A stretch of DNA of 64,000 nt from Streptomyces sp. NBC_01353 (GCF_036237275.1 NZ_CP108352.1:2604001-2668000), one strand, 5' to 3'; positions 1 to 11,619 are shown, counted from the first letter of the stretch. Made by a program: numbers and translations. The notes: generated by a model from the letters alone, not told the origin.

Positions 1-539
1 TACTCGATCGAGTCCTTCGCGACCTGGACCGGGTCACCGACGCCGTTGCCCGGCTGCGGGCCGTAGAACGCCACGCCCGCGCGCTCGGCGACGACGCCGA
101 GCTGGGTGACGGCGTTGGGGCGCTGGAGGTCACAGGCGACGAGCAGCGGGGAGTGGCCCTGCGCCTTGAGCCAGAGACCGAGCTTTCCGGCGAGGGTGGT
201 CTTACCGGCACCCTGGAGACCGGCGAGCATGATCACGGTCGGCGCGGTCTTGGCGAACCGCAGGCGCCGGGTCTCGCCGCCGAGGATGCCGATGAGCTCC
301 TCGTTGACGATCTTGATGACCTGCTGGGCGGGGTTCAGCGCCTGGGAGACCTCGGCGCCGGCGGACCGCTCCTTGACCTGCTTGATGAACGCCCGGACGA
401 CGGGCAGGGCGACGTCCGCCTCGAGGAGGGCGATACGGATCTCGCGCGCGGTGGCGTCGATGTCCGCCTCGGACAGGCGCCCCTTGCCCCGGAGATTCTT
501 GAATGTCGCTGCAAGGCGGTCGGAGAGGGTATCGAACAC
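1..539 (-). CDS. ffh: Signal recognition particle protein Ffh (3' part missing)
   Basis: The GTPase subunit of the bacterial signal recognition particle binds 4.5S RNA and signal sequences and docks with FtsY at the membrane. The reading frame starts with GTG at 537-539 (VFDTLSDRLAATFKNL), runs off the left edge after about 179 codons, and shows the N domain helical bundle followed by the start of the G domain. The P-loop GLQGAGKTT lies at about residues 107-115, and DLQRPNA follows about 24 residues later. The methionine-rich M domain lies outside the window. A terminator hairpin separates the gene from glnD upstream, so ffh probably has its own promoter in the 540-615 gap. Its receptor ftsY is also in this window. 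Confidence 0.95.
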   Translation of the reverse strand, partial: MFDTLSDRLAATFKNLRGKGRLSEADIDATAREIRIALLEADVALPVVRAFIKQVKERSAGAEVSQALNPAQQVIKIVNEELIGILGGETRRLRFAKTAPTVIMLAGLQGAGKTTLAGKLGLWLKAQGHSPLLVACDLQRPNAVTQLGVVAERAGVAFYGPQPGNGVGDPVQVAKDSIE

Positions 540-615
540 GGCGGTCGCGGATCCTCGGTGTCGGGGGCGGGCGGACGGATTGCCCTCCAGGGTATCTGCC
601 CGGTCGAAGTGTGTG

Positions 616-641
616 CCCCCGCCCGTCGAAACGGGCGGGGG
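616..641 (-). terminator. Terminator hairpin after glnD
   Basis: An 11-bp perfect GC stem (616-626 with 631-641) closes on a CGAA tetraloop, 10 bases beyond the glnD stop. It lacks a clear U-tract, which is usual in Streptomyces. It marks the end of the amtB-glnK-glnD transcript before ffh. Confidence 0.8.
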
Positions 642-651
642 CGGGACGCTC

Positions 652-3099
652 TCACCGCAGCGCGCCCTCCAGGGCCTGGGCCAGGTCGGAGGCCTCTTCA
701 TCAGGCAGAAGGGAGCCGTCGGGGCGGGTCACGTAGAGGGTGTCCACGGCGTTGGCGCCCAGGGTGGAGACATGGGCGCTCCTGACTCGGACGTCGGCGC
801 CCTCCAGGGCCCGGCCGATGCGGTGCAGCAGGCCGGGGGCGTCCTGGGCGCGGACCTCGATGACGGTGGCGAGGCGGGAGTCGGCGGCGGCGACGGTGAC
901 GCGGGGCGGCGGGGCGGTGACTCCGCGTCGCCGCGGGTAGGCGGCCTCGCGTTCGGCCAGCCGTGCGCGGATGTCCAGGCTGCCGTCGAGAGTCCGTACG
1001 AGGTCGGCGCGGAGCCGAGCGGCCTGGGGCAGGGATCCGTATTCGGCGGCGACGCGCCAGTTCAGGACAAGGACGGCGCCGGGGCCGAGCTCCGTGGGGA
1101 GCTCGATGGCGCGCAGGTCGGCGGCGCGTACGGTCAGCCGGTGCAGGGCGAGGACGCCGGCGACGGCCGGCAGGACGCCCGGCTGGTCGGGCAGGGCGAT
1201 GAGCAGTTCGACGCCGACGGGTTCCGGTTCACCGTCCTGGGGCTCGGTCTCCGGCTGGGTGTGGAGGGCGAGGACGGGCTCCCCGGTGCGCAGTGCCTCG
1301 ATCGCGAGGCGTTCCTGCTCCGCGCTCGGGGCGGCGGGTTCCGGTTCCGGTTCGGGCTCTCCGGCGAGGACGGCGCCGACGCGTTTGACGAGATCGGCGA
1401 CGAGCGAGGCGCGCCAGGAGGACCAGGCGGCCGGTCCGGTGGCCAGCGCGTCGGCCTCGGTGAGGGCGTGCAGCAGTTCCAGCGCGCCCTGGGTGCCGAC
1501 GGCGGTGGCGACGGACCGTACGGTGGCGGGGTCGTCGAGGTCGCGGCGGGTCGCGGTCTCGACGAGCAGCAGATGGTGGCGTACGACGGTGGCGATGACG
1601 GCGACGTCGGCGCGGTCGAAGCCGATCCGGGTGGCGACGTCCCGGGCGATGGTCTCGCCGGCCACGGAGTGGTCGCCGGGCCAGCCCTTGCCGATGTCGT
1701 GCAGGAGTGCGGCGACGAGCAGGAGGTCGGGCCGGCCGACGCGGCGGGTGAGTGAGGACGCGCGGACGGCGGTCTCGACGAGGTGCCGGTCGACGGTCCA
1801 GGTGTGGACGGGGTTGCGCTGCGGGCGGCAGCGGACGCGTTCCCAGTCCGGCAGGAGCCGGGTGATCAGCCCTTCGGCTTCCAGTGCCTCCCAGACGGGC
1901 ACGGTCGGCTCCCCCGCGCCGAGCAGGGTGACCAGTTCCTCGCGGGCCTCGGCGGGCCAGGGCACCGGCAGTGGTTTGGCGGCGGCCGCGAGCCTGCGTA
2001 CGGCGTGCAGGGAGAGGGGGAGTCCGGACTGGGCGGCCGCGGCGGCGGCCCGCAGCGGGAGTACGGAGTCCCGTTCGGGTTTGGCGCTGAGGGCGAGGAC
2101 GACCTCGCCGTCCATCTCCACCACGCCTTCGGCGAGCGGGGTGCGTTCGATGGGCGGCTTCGTGCCGTTCCTGCCGCCCAGGATGGTGCGCAGCCTGGGT
2201 CGGGCGGAGCGGGCCTTGAGGACGCGGTTGACCTCGCGCCAGGTGACGTCGGTGGCGTACGAGATGATCCGCGCGGACTCGTACACCTCGCGCAGCAGGG
2301 TGTCGGCGTCGAGGAGGCCCAGTTCGTCGGCGACGGCGTCCTGCTCCTGGAGGGCGAGCCGGTCGGTGGCCCGGCCGGTGGCGAGGTGCAGGGCGTCGCG
2401 GGCGTCGAGGAGGCGGCGGCGGGCGCCGTCCAGGCCCTCCCGTGGGGCGTCGGCGAGCCAGGAGGCGGCGACGGCGCGCAGGACCTGGGCGTCGCGGAGC
2501 CCTCCCCTGGCCTCTTTCAGGTCGGGCTCGAGGAGGAACTGCAGCTCCCCCATGCGCTCGGCCCGCTCCCGGCACAGCGCGTCGAGTTCGGGGAGCCGCT
2601 TGGGTGCCTGGTTGCGCCAGTCGGCGAGGACGGCGGTCCGCAGTCCGGCGACGAGTCCGTGGTCGCCGGCCACGGTCCGGGCGTCCAGGAGTCCGAGCTG
2701 GACCTTGAGGTCGTCCCCTGCGGTCTTGCGCGCCTCGGCGGTGGTGCGTACGGAGTGGTCCAGGGCGAGGCCCAGGTCCCAGACCGGGTACCAGATCCGG
2801 TCGGCGAGGGTGGCGATGGTGCCCGCGTCGGCGGTTCCGTCGTGCAGGAGCAGCAGGTCGAGGTCGCTGCGCGGGGAGAGTTCACCGCGCCCGTAGCCGC
2901 CGACGGCGACGAGCGCCACCCCTCGTGGCGGTTGGGCGGCGGTGAACAGTCCGGTCAGCCAGTCGTCGGTGAGCCGGGCCAGGGCAGCACGGCGCGGCGG
3001 CCCGGACTGCGCCTTCTCGGTGAGAAGGCGCAGCCGGGCCGCCGCGTATCCGCTGGGTCCCGAGTCTTCCGCTTGCGTACTCGTATCGAGGCTCGTCAC
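652..3099 (-). CDS. glnD: PII nucleotidyltransferase GlnD
   Basis: Bifunctional sensor that modifies PII according to nitrogen status; in Streptomyces the modification of GlnK Tyr51 is known to be adenylylation rather than uridylylation. The 815-residue product has the nucleotidyltransferase motif VGGYGRGELSPRSDLD at about 66-81, a central HD domain with ALLHDIGKG (H467, D468), and two C-terminal ACT domains (about 630-700 and 735-810) expected to bind glutamine. A longer frame runs to 3321, but GTG at 3099 is chosen because it follows an AGGGAG ribosome site and gives the family N-terminus. It is the third gene of amtB-glnK-glnD, 25 bases after glnK. Confidence 0.93.
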   Translation of the reverse strand: MTSLDTSTQAEDSGPSGYAAARLRLLTEKAQSGPPRRAALARLTDDWLTGLFTAAQPPRGVALVAVGGYGRGELSPRSDLDLLLLHDGTADAGTIATLADRIWYPVWDLGLALDHSVRTTAEARKTAGDDLKVQLGLLDARTVAGDHGLVAGLRTAVLADWRNQAPKRLPELDALCRERAERMGELQFLLEPDLKEARGGLRDAQVLRAVAASWLADAPREGLDGARRRLLDARDALHLATGRATDRLALQEQDAVADELGLLDADTLLREVYESARIISYATDVTWREVNRVLKARSARPRLRTILGGRNGTKPPIERTPLAEGVVEMDGEVVLALSAKPERDSVLPLRAAAAAAQSGLPLSLHAVRRLAAAAKPLPVPWPAEAREELVTLLGAGEPTVPVWEALEAEGLITRLLPDWERVRCRPQRNPVHTWTVDRHLVETAVRASSLTRRVGRPDLLLVAALLHDIGKGWPGDHSVAGETIARDVATRIGFDRADVAVIATVVRHHLLLVETATRRDLDDPATVRSVATAVGTQGALELLHALTEADALATGPAAWSSWRASLVADLVKRVGAVLAGEPEPEPEPAAPSAEQERLAIEALRTGEPVLALHTQPETEPQDGEPEPVGVELLIALPDQPGVLPAVAGVLALHRLTVRAADLRAIELPTELGPGAVLVLNWRVAAEYGSLPQAARLRADLVRTLDGSLDIRARLAEREAAYPRRRGVTAPPPRVTVAAADSRLATVIEVRAQDAPGLLHRIGRALEGADVRVRSAHVSTLGANAVDTLYVTRPDGSLLPDEEASDLAQALEGALR

Positions 3100-3124
3100 C
3101 CAGCAGCTCCCTAGTGCTCCGCGC

Positions 3125-5187
<2,063 letters not shown>

Positions 5188-6663
5188 TCAGACCGCCTCG
5201 GCGGTCTCGGGCAGCAGGGCGGTGAGCCGGTCGGTGAGCTGGACGACCTCGGCGACGTCGCGGAAGTCGCGGGCGGCCGTGTCGACGGTCTTGCGGAGCC
5301 GGGTGTTGACGCGCTCGGAGCGGACCCTCTTGGCGACGCCGAGAGCCTTCTCGACGAGGGTGGCGGACTGCTCGGGCTCCCGCTTGAGGAGGTGCACGGT
5401 GGCCATGCCGATCAGGTTGAGTGCGTACGAACGCTGGTGCTCGCTGTCCTTCTCGAAGAGGGCGACGGCCCGCTCCATGACGGGCTCGGCGAGGGAGGCG
5501 TATGTCGGGGAGCGTCCGGCGACGTAGGCGAGGTCCCGGTAGGAGTGGGAGTTCTCGCCGTTGAGCTCGGCCTCGGAGAAGAAGCGGATCCAGTCGGGCT
5601 CGGGCTCGCCGTCGAGGCCGACGTCGGCGAAGGTGTCCTCGGCCATGCGGACGGCCCGCTTGCACTTGGAGGGCTGGCCCATGTTGGCGTAGGCGCGGGC
5701 CTCCATCGCATACAGCATGGCCTGAGTGCGCGGGGTGGCGCAGTCGCGGCTGCCGTACTGGGCGAGGTGGATGAGTTCGAGGGCGTCGTCGGGCCGGCCG
5801 AGGTGGATCATCTGGCGGCTCATGGAGGAGAGGATGTACGAGCCGAGCGGCTTGTCGCCCGCTTCCTTCGCGGCGTGCAGGGCGAGGACGAAGTACTTCT
5901 GGGCGGTGGGCTGCAGGCCCACGTCGTAGCTCATCCATCCGGCCAGTTCGGCCAGTTCGCCGGCGCATTTGAACAGGCGCTGGGCGGTGGCGGCCGGCTG
6001 GGGTTCCTGGAGGAGGTCGGTGACCTCGTGGAGTTGGCCGACGACTGCCTTGCGCCGCAGTCCGCCACCGCACTGGGCGTCCCACTGGCGGAACATCGCC
6101 GTGGTGGATTCGAGGAGGTCCAGCTCGCCCCGGGAGAGGCGGCCGGGGCGTCGGGTGTCGACGGCCGGTTCGGGGCGTGCGGGTTCGCCGGCGGGGGTGG
6201 GCACGAGCCAGCGCTGCATGGGCTCGATGAGGGAGGGTCCGGCGGCGAGCGACAGGGCGGAGCCGAGGAAGCCGCGGCGGGCGAGCATCAGGTCGCTGCG
6301 GGAGAACTCGCTGAGCAGGGCGACGGTCTGAGGTCCGGCCCAGGGCAGGTCGACACCGGAGACGGACGGTGACTGGTGGGCGGTGCGCAGCCCGATGTCC
6401 TCGATGGCCACGACGGCGCCGAACCGCTCGGAGAACAGCTCGGAGAGGATCCGCGGGATGGGTTCGCGGGGCTGCTCGCCGTCCAGCCAGCGGCGGACGC
6501 GGGAGGTGTCGGTGGAGATGTGGTGCGCGCCCATCTGGCGTGCCCTGCGGTTCACTTGGCGCGCCAGCTCACCCTTCGACCAGCCGCTTCGCACGAACCA
6601 CGAGCTCAGCTGCTCGTTCGGGCGCTTGCCGGCAGTCGTACCGTCTGCGCCGTTGCCGCCCAC
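5188..6663 (-). CDS. nsdA: NsdA-like negative regulator of differentiation
   Basis: Homologue of NsdA, a Streptomyces protein whose loss is known to enhance sporulation and antibiotic production; its biochemical role is unclear. The 491-residue product opens with a segment resembling a helix-turn-helix (WFVRSGWSKGELARQVNRRA) and a conserved RRWLDGEQPR block, followed by a long TPR-like alpha-helical region with repeated ALxxA patterns from about residue 220 to the end. The GTG at 6663 (VGGNGADG) follows a G-rich ribosome site; an upstream frame to 6840 is less like the family start. Position between amtB and ftsY matches the known nsdA locus. Confidence 0.85.
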   Translation of the reverse strand: MGGNGADGTTAGKRPNEQLSSWFVRSGWSKGELARQVNRRARQMGAHHISTDTSRVRRWLDGEQPREPIPRILSELFSERFGAVVAIEDIGLRTAHQSPSVSGVDLPWAGPQTVALLSEFSRSDLMLARRGFLGSALSLAAGPSLIEPMQRWLVPTPAGEPARPEPAVDTRRPGRLSRGELDLLESTTAMFRQWDAQCGGGLRRKAVVGQLHEVTDLLQEPQPAATAQRLFKCAGELAELAGWMSYDVGLQPTAQKYFVLALHAAKEAGDKPLGSYILSSMSRQMIHLGRPDDALELIHLAQYGSRDCATPRTQAMLYAMEARAYANMGQPSKCKRAVRMAEDTFADVGLDGEPEPDWIRFFSEAELNGENSHSYRDLAYVAGRSPTYASLAEPVMERAVALFEKDSEHQRSYALNLIGMATVHLLKREPEQSATLVEKALGVAKRVRSERVNTRLRKTVDTAARDFRDVAEVVQLTDRLTALLPETAEAV

Positions 6664-7079
6664 AGGAACGCCCCCATCCACGTCGATGCCTCTGTTGCGC
6701 GAACCCCTATCAGAATGCCGTGTGTTGCGGCGTTCGTCTGGAGCTTGGACCCCTTCGAACTGGAAAGCGGGTTGCCCCCGGCATACCCACGCGCGCAATG
6801 AACTCCAGGGTTCGTGCACCGAAAGTAATCCTACGATCACCCCCTAGCGAGGCGGATTCAAGAAACGCCACCATTCGCCACCCCTTCGAATGAACTCGCC
6901 TGCCGCCGAACACGATTCACTTGACATGCGACGACCTGGATCGGCGGAGCGTTGCGCGAGGAGGCGCGCGCGACGGGCCGCACCACCTCGCCCGCGACGG
7001 TACGCCACCCCCGGCGACGGAGCGTGACGGCGGTGCTCCGGGTCGTAACCACCGGCGCGTTCGACCCGTTGGAGGGGGC
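6664..7079. promoter_or_regulatory. Divergent control region of nsdA and the Prim-Pol gene
   Basis: 416 bases without a supported gene. The part at 6790-6920 is less GC-rich than the flanks and probably holds the nsdA promoter. A direct repeat CGCCACC occurs at 6866-6872 and 6876-6882, one helical turn apart, followed by TTCGAA. No confident -35/-10 pair was found. Confidence 0.45.
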
Positions 7080-7733
7080 ATGGGCTTCACGATCGGCGGC
7101 ATTCGTGAGATGCGGTCCGGCTCACGACGCCGCGTCCGCACCACAGAGTGCACAGCGGTGGCCGAGTACACAGGACTGTGGGGCTGGGACGTGGTCCCCG
7201 GAGCGCGGGCGGTTTCCGGCCAGTGCTCCTGCGGGGATCCTTCCTGTACGGCTCCGGGGGCGCATCCGTTCTCGTTCGCCGCGGAGGTCCCGGCGGGCGC
7301 GGGTCTGGACGACGCGACGAAGGCGTGGTCGGAGTATCCGGGGGCGTCGCTGCTGCTGCCGGTGGGCCGGACCTTCGACGTGATCGAGGTCGCCGAACCC
7401 GCGGGGCGTCGGGCGCTGGTCCGGCTGGAGCGCATGGGGCTGCCGCTGGGCCCGGTCTGCGCGACGCCGACGGGACGGGCGTGGTTCTTCGTGGCGCCGG
7501 GAGCGGCGGCGGAGCTGCCGCAGCTGCTGTACCGGATGGGCTGGGACGACGCGGACCTGGATCTGCGGGGCCTCGGTCCCGGCGACCATGTGACGGCGCC
7601 GCCGTCGGATCTCGGGGGCCTGGGGCCCGTGCGGTGGCTGCGGCCGCCGACGCTGGACACGGCGGGTGCGCCGCCGCAGGCGCGGCTGCTTCTCGGGACC
7701 CTGGCGTACATCTGCCATCGCACGCACTTCTAG
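7080..7733 (+). CDS. Stand-alone Prim-Pol (AEP-like) domain protein
   Basis: 217-residue protein resembling the N-terminal bifunctional primase/polymerase domain found on mobile-element replication proteins, here with no helicase attached. A small cysteine cluster, CSCGDPSCTAPGAHP, near residues 40-55 looks like the zinc site typical of these domains, and the later regions GRRALVRLERMG and GRAWFFVAPG follow the fold's pattern. The acidic catalytic residues are not obvious, so polymerase activity is doubtful. The start ATG at 7080 is preceded by GGAGGGGG. It sits between nsdA and ftsY as in other Streptomyces. Role unknown. Confidence 0.75.
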   Translation: MGFTIGGIREMRSGSRRRVRTTECTAVAEYTGLWGWDVVPGARAVSGQCSCGDPSCTAPGAHPFSFAAEVPAGAGLDDATKAWSEYPGASLLLPVGRTFDVIEVAEPAGRRALVRLERMGLPLGPVCATPTGRAWFFVAPGAAAELPQLLYRMGWDDADLDLRGLGPGDHVTAPPSDLGGLGPVRWLRPPTLDTAGAPPQARLLLGTLAYICHRTHF

Positions 7734-7776
7734 GCGGCGGGCGCGGGCCCTCGGCCCGAACCGCCCTGGAACGGGC

Positions 7777-7813
7777 GTGGCCCTGGTCCCACCGGTGGTG
7801 GGACCAGGGCCAC
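7777..7813. terminator. Bidirectional terminator between the Prim-Pol gene and ftsY
   Basis: A perfect 17-bp GC-rich stem (7777-7793 with 7797-7813) with a 3-base loop lies between the two convergent genes. Confidence 0.88.
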
Positions 7814-7835
7814 GTCACCGAGGCTGCAGGCCGCT

Positions 7836-9056
7836 CTAGGCCCCGTCGCCGATCAGGGCGTCGACGAAGGCGGCCGGGTCGAAGGGGGCCAGGTCGTCCG
7901 GGCCCTCGCCCAGGCCGATCAGCTTGACCGGGACGCCCAGCTCGCGCTGGACCGCGACGACGATGCCGCCCTTGGCGGTGCCGTCGAGCTTGGTGAGCAC
8001 GATGCCGGTGATGTCGACGACCTCGGCGAAGACGCGCGCCTGGACCAGGCCGTTCTGGCCGGTGGTGGCGTCGAGGACGAGCAGGACCTCGTCCAGCGGG
8101 CCGTGCTTCTCGACGACCCGCTTGACCTTGCCGAGCTCGTCCATGAGGCCGGTCTTGGTGTGCAGACGGCCGGCGGTGTCGATGAGGACGACGTCGGCGC
8201 CCTCGGCGATGCCCTCCTTGACCGCGTCGAAGGCGATCGACGCCGGGTCGCCGCCCTCGGGGCCGCGCACGGTCCTCGCGCCGACCCGCTCGCCCCAGGT
8301 CTGGAGCTGGTCCGCGGCGGCGGCACGGAAGGTGTCCGCGGCGCCGAGGACGACGGAGCGGCCGTCGGCGACCAGGACCCGGGCGAGCTTGCCGGTGGTC
8401 GTGGTCTTGCCGGTGCCGTTGACGCCGACGACCATGACGACGCCGGGGGTGCCGGGGTCGCTCTCGGTCTTCACGGTGCGGTCGAAGTCGGGGCCGAGAA
8501 GGGTGATGAGCTCCTCGCGGAGCAGGCCGCGCAGCTCGTCGGGGGTGCGGGTGCCGAGGACGCGGACGCGCTCGCGCAGCCGCTCGACCAGCTCCTGGGT
8601 GGGGGCGACGCCGACGTCGGCGGTGAGGAGGGTCTCCTCGATCTCCTCCCAGGTGTCCTCGTCGAGGTTGTCCCGCGACAGGAGCGTGAGCAGCCCCTTG
8701 CCGAGGGAGTTCTGGGAGCGGGCGAGGCGGGCCCGGAGCCGTACGAGACGGCCCGCGGTCGGTTCCGGCACCTCGATCTCGAGCGCGGGCGCCTCGGCGA
8801 CGACCGGGTCCTCGACCGCGACCGGGGCCTCGGTGGCCGGGAGGTCGACCTCCTCGATGGTCCGGCGTGGTTCTTCCCGCGGCGTCTCCGCCTCGTCGCC
8901 GACGTGCGGCTCGGCGGGCGGAGCGGTGATGGTCGGCGTGGTGGGCGGCGCCTCGGGCGGCGGCAGCTGCTTCTTCTTGCGGCCGCTGATCACGAGCCCG
9001 CTGGTCACGGCGACGGCGACGACCAGGGCGATGACTACAGCAAGAATGAGTTCCAT
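7836..9056 (-). CDS. ftsY: Signal recognition particle receptor FtsY
   Basis: SRP receptor GTPase that pairs with Ffh to deliver ribosomes to the Sec translocon. The 406-residue product begins with a membrane helix (residues 2-22), then a basic KKK stretch and an acidic/proline-rich linker to about residue 100, followed by the NG domain. P-loop GVNGTGKTTTTGK starts at 211, DTFRAAAADQL at about 241, with DTAGR and TKLDGTAKGG further on. ATG at 9056 has GGAG upstream; a GTG seven codons earlier is an alternative. The N-terminal helix is typical of actinobacterial FtsY. Confidence 0.96.
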   Translation of the reverse strand: MELILAVVIALVVAVAVTSGLVISGRKKKQLPPPEAPPTTPTITAPPAEPHVGDEAETPREEPRRTIEEVDLPATEAPVAVEDPVVAEAPALEIEVPEPTAGRLVRLRARLARSQNSLGKGLLTLLSRDNLDEDTWEEIEETLLTADVGVAPTQELVERLRERVRVLGTRTPDELRGLLREELITLLGPDFDRTVKTESDPGTPGVVMVVGVNGTGKTTTTGKLARVLVADGRSVVLGAADTFRAAAADQLQTWGERVGARTVRGPEGGDPASIAFDAVKEGIAEGADVVLIDTAGRLHTKTGLMDELGKVKRVVEKHGPLDEVLLVLDATTGQNGLVQARVFAEVVDITGIVLTKLDGTAKGGIVVAVQRELGVPVKLIGLGEGPDDLAPFDPAAFVDALIGDGA

Positions 9057-9141
9057 AACGGCTCCAGTATCGGCCACGAGCGGACCTTAGGAGGAGCACG
9101 TACGCTGGGTGGGTCCCCCACCCCCCGCACGGAGTACCCCC

Positions 9142-10581
9142 ATGCCCCACGCCGCCGAGAGCGAAGGTGCCGTCGAGACCCGTGGTCTCGAACCCGTCCC
9201 TGACGCCGAGCGCACCGGCCACGTCCGTGAGCTGTTCCCGACCTGGGTCGCCGCCAACATCAGTGTGCTGTTGCTCACGATGGGCGCGGGCCTGGTCGTC
9301 TTCAACGGCCTGAACTTCTGGCAGGTCCTCGTCGTCGCGACGGCCGCGCCGATCCTCTCGTACGGGATCGTCGGCCTCATATCGATCGCCGGAAAGCGTG
9401 GGGGCTCCCCCGGCATGGCCCTGTCGCGGGCCGTCTTCGGCCAGCGCGGCAATCTCTTCCCCGGGTCGCTGATCTGGGTGGCCCGCTGGGGCTGGGAGAC
9501 GATCAACGCGGTCACCGGCGCCTATGCCGTGCTGACGGTGCTCGATCTGCTCTTCGGCATCAAGTCGAACACCGCGCTGATCGTCGTCACGCTGATGCTC
9601 TTCGTCGCCTGCACCTTCCTGGTGTCCGGGCTCGGCATCAACGCGCTGCGGGTGTGCAGCAAGTGGTCGACGTATCTGTTCGGTGCGTTCTCGGTCCTCG
9701 TGCTGGTGTATCTCGTCGCCAACACCGAATGGTCGGCGGTCTTCGACAAGCCGGCCGGTTCGACGGCCATGATGATCGCGGGTATCGGCACGATCGCGGC
9801 GGGCGGCATCAGCTGGGTCCCCTCCGGCCCCGACTTCACCCGTTATCTGCCGCGTACGGCGTCCTCGAAGGCGATGGTCGGCTCCACGATCGGCGGCGCC
9901 GGGATCGTCGTGCTGCCGATGGTTCTGATGGGTGCCGTGATGGCGGTGGCCACCCCCGGTCTGGCGTCGGCGCAGGACCCGGTGTCGTTCATCGGCGAGC
10001 TGCTCCCGACCTGGATCTCCGTGTCGTACCTGATCATCGCGCTGATCGGGATGCTGCTGATCAACTCGATGTCGATGTACTCGGCCGGGTTCACGGCGCA
10101 GACGCTCGGCATCAAGGTGTCGCGCGCCGCGGCGGTGAGTGTGAACGCGGTGATCAGCCTGGTCTTCGGCTTCCTGCTGATGGTGGTGGCGACCAGCTTC
10201 ATCGGTTCGTTCATCTCGTTCCTGACGCTGCTCGCGGTGGCGTTCTCCGCGTGGATCGGCGTCTTCGGCGTCGACATGCTGCGGCGGAGGTCGTACGACG
10301 GCGTGGCGCTGATGGACACCACGCGCACGAGCGCCTATTGGTACCGGGGCGGCTTCGCCTGGCAGGCGATGACGGCGTGGGCGGTGGCCCTGCTGGTGGG
10401 TCTGCTGTTCACCAAGGTCGACTGGTTCTCCGGTCCGCTCGCCTCCTCCTGGATCGGGGAGAACGGGCTCGGCTGGGGCGCGACGATCGTGGTCGCGGGT
10501 GCGCTGTACGCGGTGCTGCCGCGGACGCCCGCGCCGGCGGCCGTGGCGCCGACCGAGGTCCGCGAGACTGTTTCCATCTGA
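9142..10581 (+). CDS. NCS1-family purine/cytosine permease
   Basis: Membrane permease of the nucleobase:cation symporter-1 family (cytosine, purines, hydantoins or thiamine). The 479-residue product has about 12 hydrophobic helices after a short cytoplasmic N-terminus; the family segments VAANISVLLLTMGAGL (helix 1) and the RGGSPGMALSRAVFG loop are clear. ATG at 9142 follows GGAGTACCCCC. It is divergent from ftsY. It could form a transcript with the downstream LLM oxidoreductase 60 bases away, but nothing shows which substrate is carried. Confidence 0.85.
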   Translation: MPHAAESEGAVETRGLEPVPDAERTGHVRELFPTWVAANISVLLLTMGAGLVVFNGLNFWQVLVVATAAPILSYGIVGLISIAGKRGGSPGMALSRAVFGQRGNLFPGSLIWVARWGWETINAVTGAYAVLTVLDLLFGIKSNTALIVVTLMLFVACTFLVSGLGINALRVCSKWSTYLFGAFSVLVLVYLVANTEWSAVFDKPAGSTAMMIAGIGTIAAGGISWVPSGPDFTRYLPRTASSKAMVGSTIGGAGIVVLPMVLMGAVMAVATPGLASAQDPVSFIGELLPTWISVSYLIIALIGMLLINSMSMYSAGFTAQTLGIKVSRAAAVSVNAVISLVFGFLLMVVATSFIGSFISFLTLLAVAFSAWIGVFGVDMLRRRSYDGVALMDTTRTSAYWYRGGFAWQAMTAWAVALLVGLLFTKVDWFSGPLASSWIGENGLGWGATIVVAGALYAVLPRTPAPAAVAPTEVRETVSI

Positions 10582-10641
10582 CGCAACGTCAGATAACGTC
10601 CCCCTTCGCCGGCATCCCACGCTCGCGGAGGGGGACTTCCC

Positions 10642-11619
10642 ATGCCCTTCACAGTCGTACGGTTCAACCTCGTCGATCCCCACGCGACCCCCGAGTCCCT
10701 CTCGGAGCGCTATCGCGCCGCCCTCGCCATGGCCGCCTACGCCGACGAGCACGGCGTCGACACCGTCCAGACCGAGGAGCACCACGGCGCCACCAACAAC
10801 TGGCTGCCCTCCCCCTTCACCTTCGCGGGGGCCGTGTTCGGCGCGACGAAGAAGATCGCGGTCACCGTCTCCGCGATCATCGGGCCGCTCCACGATCCCC
10901 TGCGGCTCGCCGAGGAGATCGCCGTCCTCGACCTGCTGAGCGCGGGGCGCCTGGTGACGGTCGCGGGCATCGGCTACCGGCCGGAGGAGTACGAGGAGCG
11001 CGGGGTCGACTGGGGCCGCCGCGGCAAGCTGCAGGACCTGCTCCTGGAGACCCTGCTGCAGGCGTGGTCCGGTGAGCCGTTCACGTATCAGGGCCGTACG
11101 GTACGGGTCACTCCGCGGCCGTTCACCCGGCCGCATCCGCTGCTTCTGGTCGGCGGTTCCTCGAAGGCGGCGGCGCGACGGGCGGCCCGGCTCGGGCTGC
11201 CGTTCTTCCCGAGCGCGCATCTGCCTGAGCTGGAGACGTACTACCGGGAGCGGTGCGCGGAGTACGGCACCGAGGGCTGGACGATGATGCCGGCCGAGCA
11301 GACCCCGCTGCTGCATCTCTCGGAGGACCCGGACCGGTCCTGGGAGCTGTACGGGGAGCACTTCCTGCACGAGGCGCGGACGTACGCCTCCTGGCAGTCG
11401 AAGGACATCCGCTCGGCGGTGCGCTCGACGGCGACGACGGTCGCGGAGCTGCGGGCGGAGGGGGTGTACCGGATCGTGACGTCGGACGAGTGCGTGGCGC
11501 TGGGGCGGGAGCTGGAGAGTCTGGTGCTGCATCCGCTGTGCGGCGGGATGCCGGTCGAGGAGGCGTGGCGCAGTCTGCGTCTGCTGGGGGAGACGGTGCT
11601 GCCCCGGCTCACGGCATAG
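10642..11619 (+). CDS. LLM-class flavin-dependent oxidoreductase
   Basis: Luciferase-like monooxygenase fold, expected to use FMN or F420. The 325-residue product shows the N-terminal barrel strand (TVVRFNLVD), the QTEEHHG segment typical of bacterial luciferase-like enzymes, VSAIIGPLHDPLRLAEEIAVLDLLSAGRL, and PLLLVGGSSKAAARRAARLG for cofactor phosphate contact. Start ATG at 10642 follows GGAGGGGGA. The stop codon sits inside the loop of the terminator hairpin. Substrate unknown. Confidence 0.88.
   Translation: MPFTVVRFNLVDPHATPESLSERYRAALAMAAYADEHGVDTVQTEEHHGATNNWLPSPFTFAGAVFGATKKIAVTVSAIIGPLHDPLRLAEEIAVLDLLSAGRLVTVAGIGYRPEEYEERGVDWGRRGKLQDLLLETLLQAWSGEPFTYQGRTVRVTPRPFTRPHPLLLVGGSSKAAARRAARLGLPFFPSAHLPELETYYRERCAEYGTEGWTMMPAEQTPLLHLSEDPDRSWELYGEHFLHEARTYASWQSKDIRSAVRSTATTVAELRAEGVYRIVTSDECVALGRELESLVLHPLCGGMPVEEAWRSLRLLGETVLPRLTA

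Noticed and set aside
7087..11532. A 1481-codon minus-strand frame across the Prim-Pol gene, ftsY, the permease and the oxidoreductase
   Set aside because: It spans several real genes and intergenic terminators in wrong frames; an artefact of high GC.
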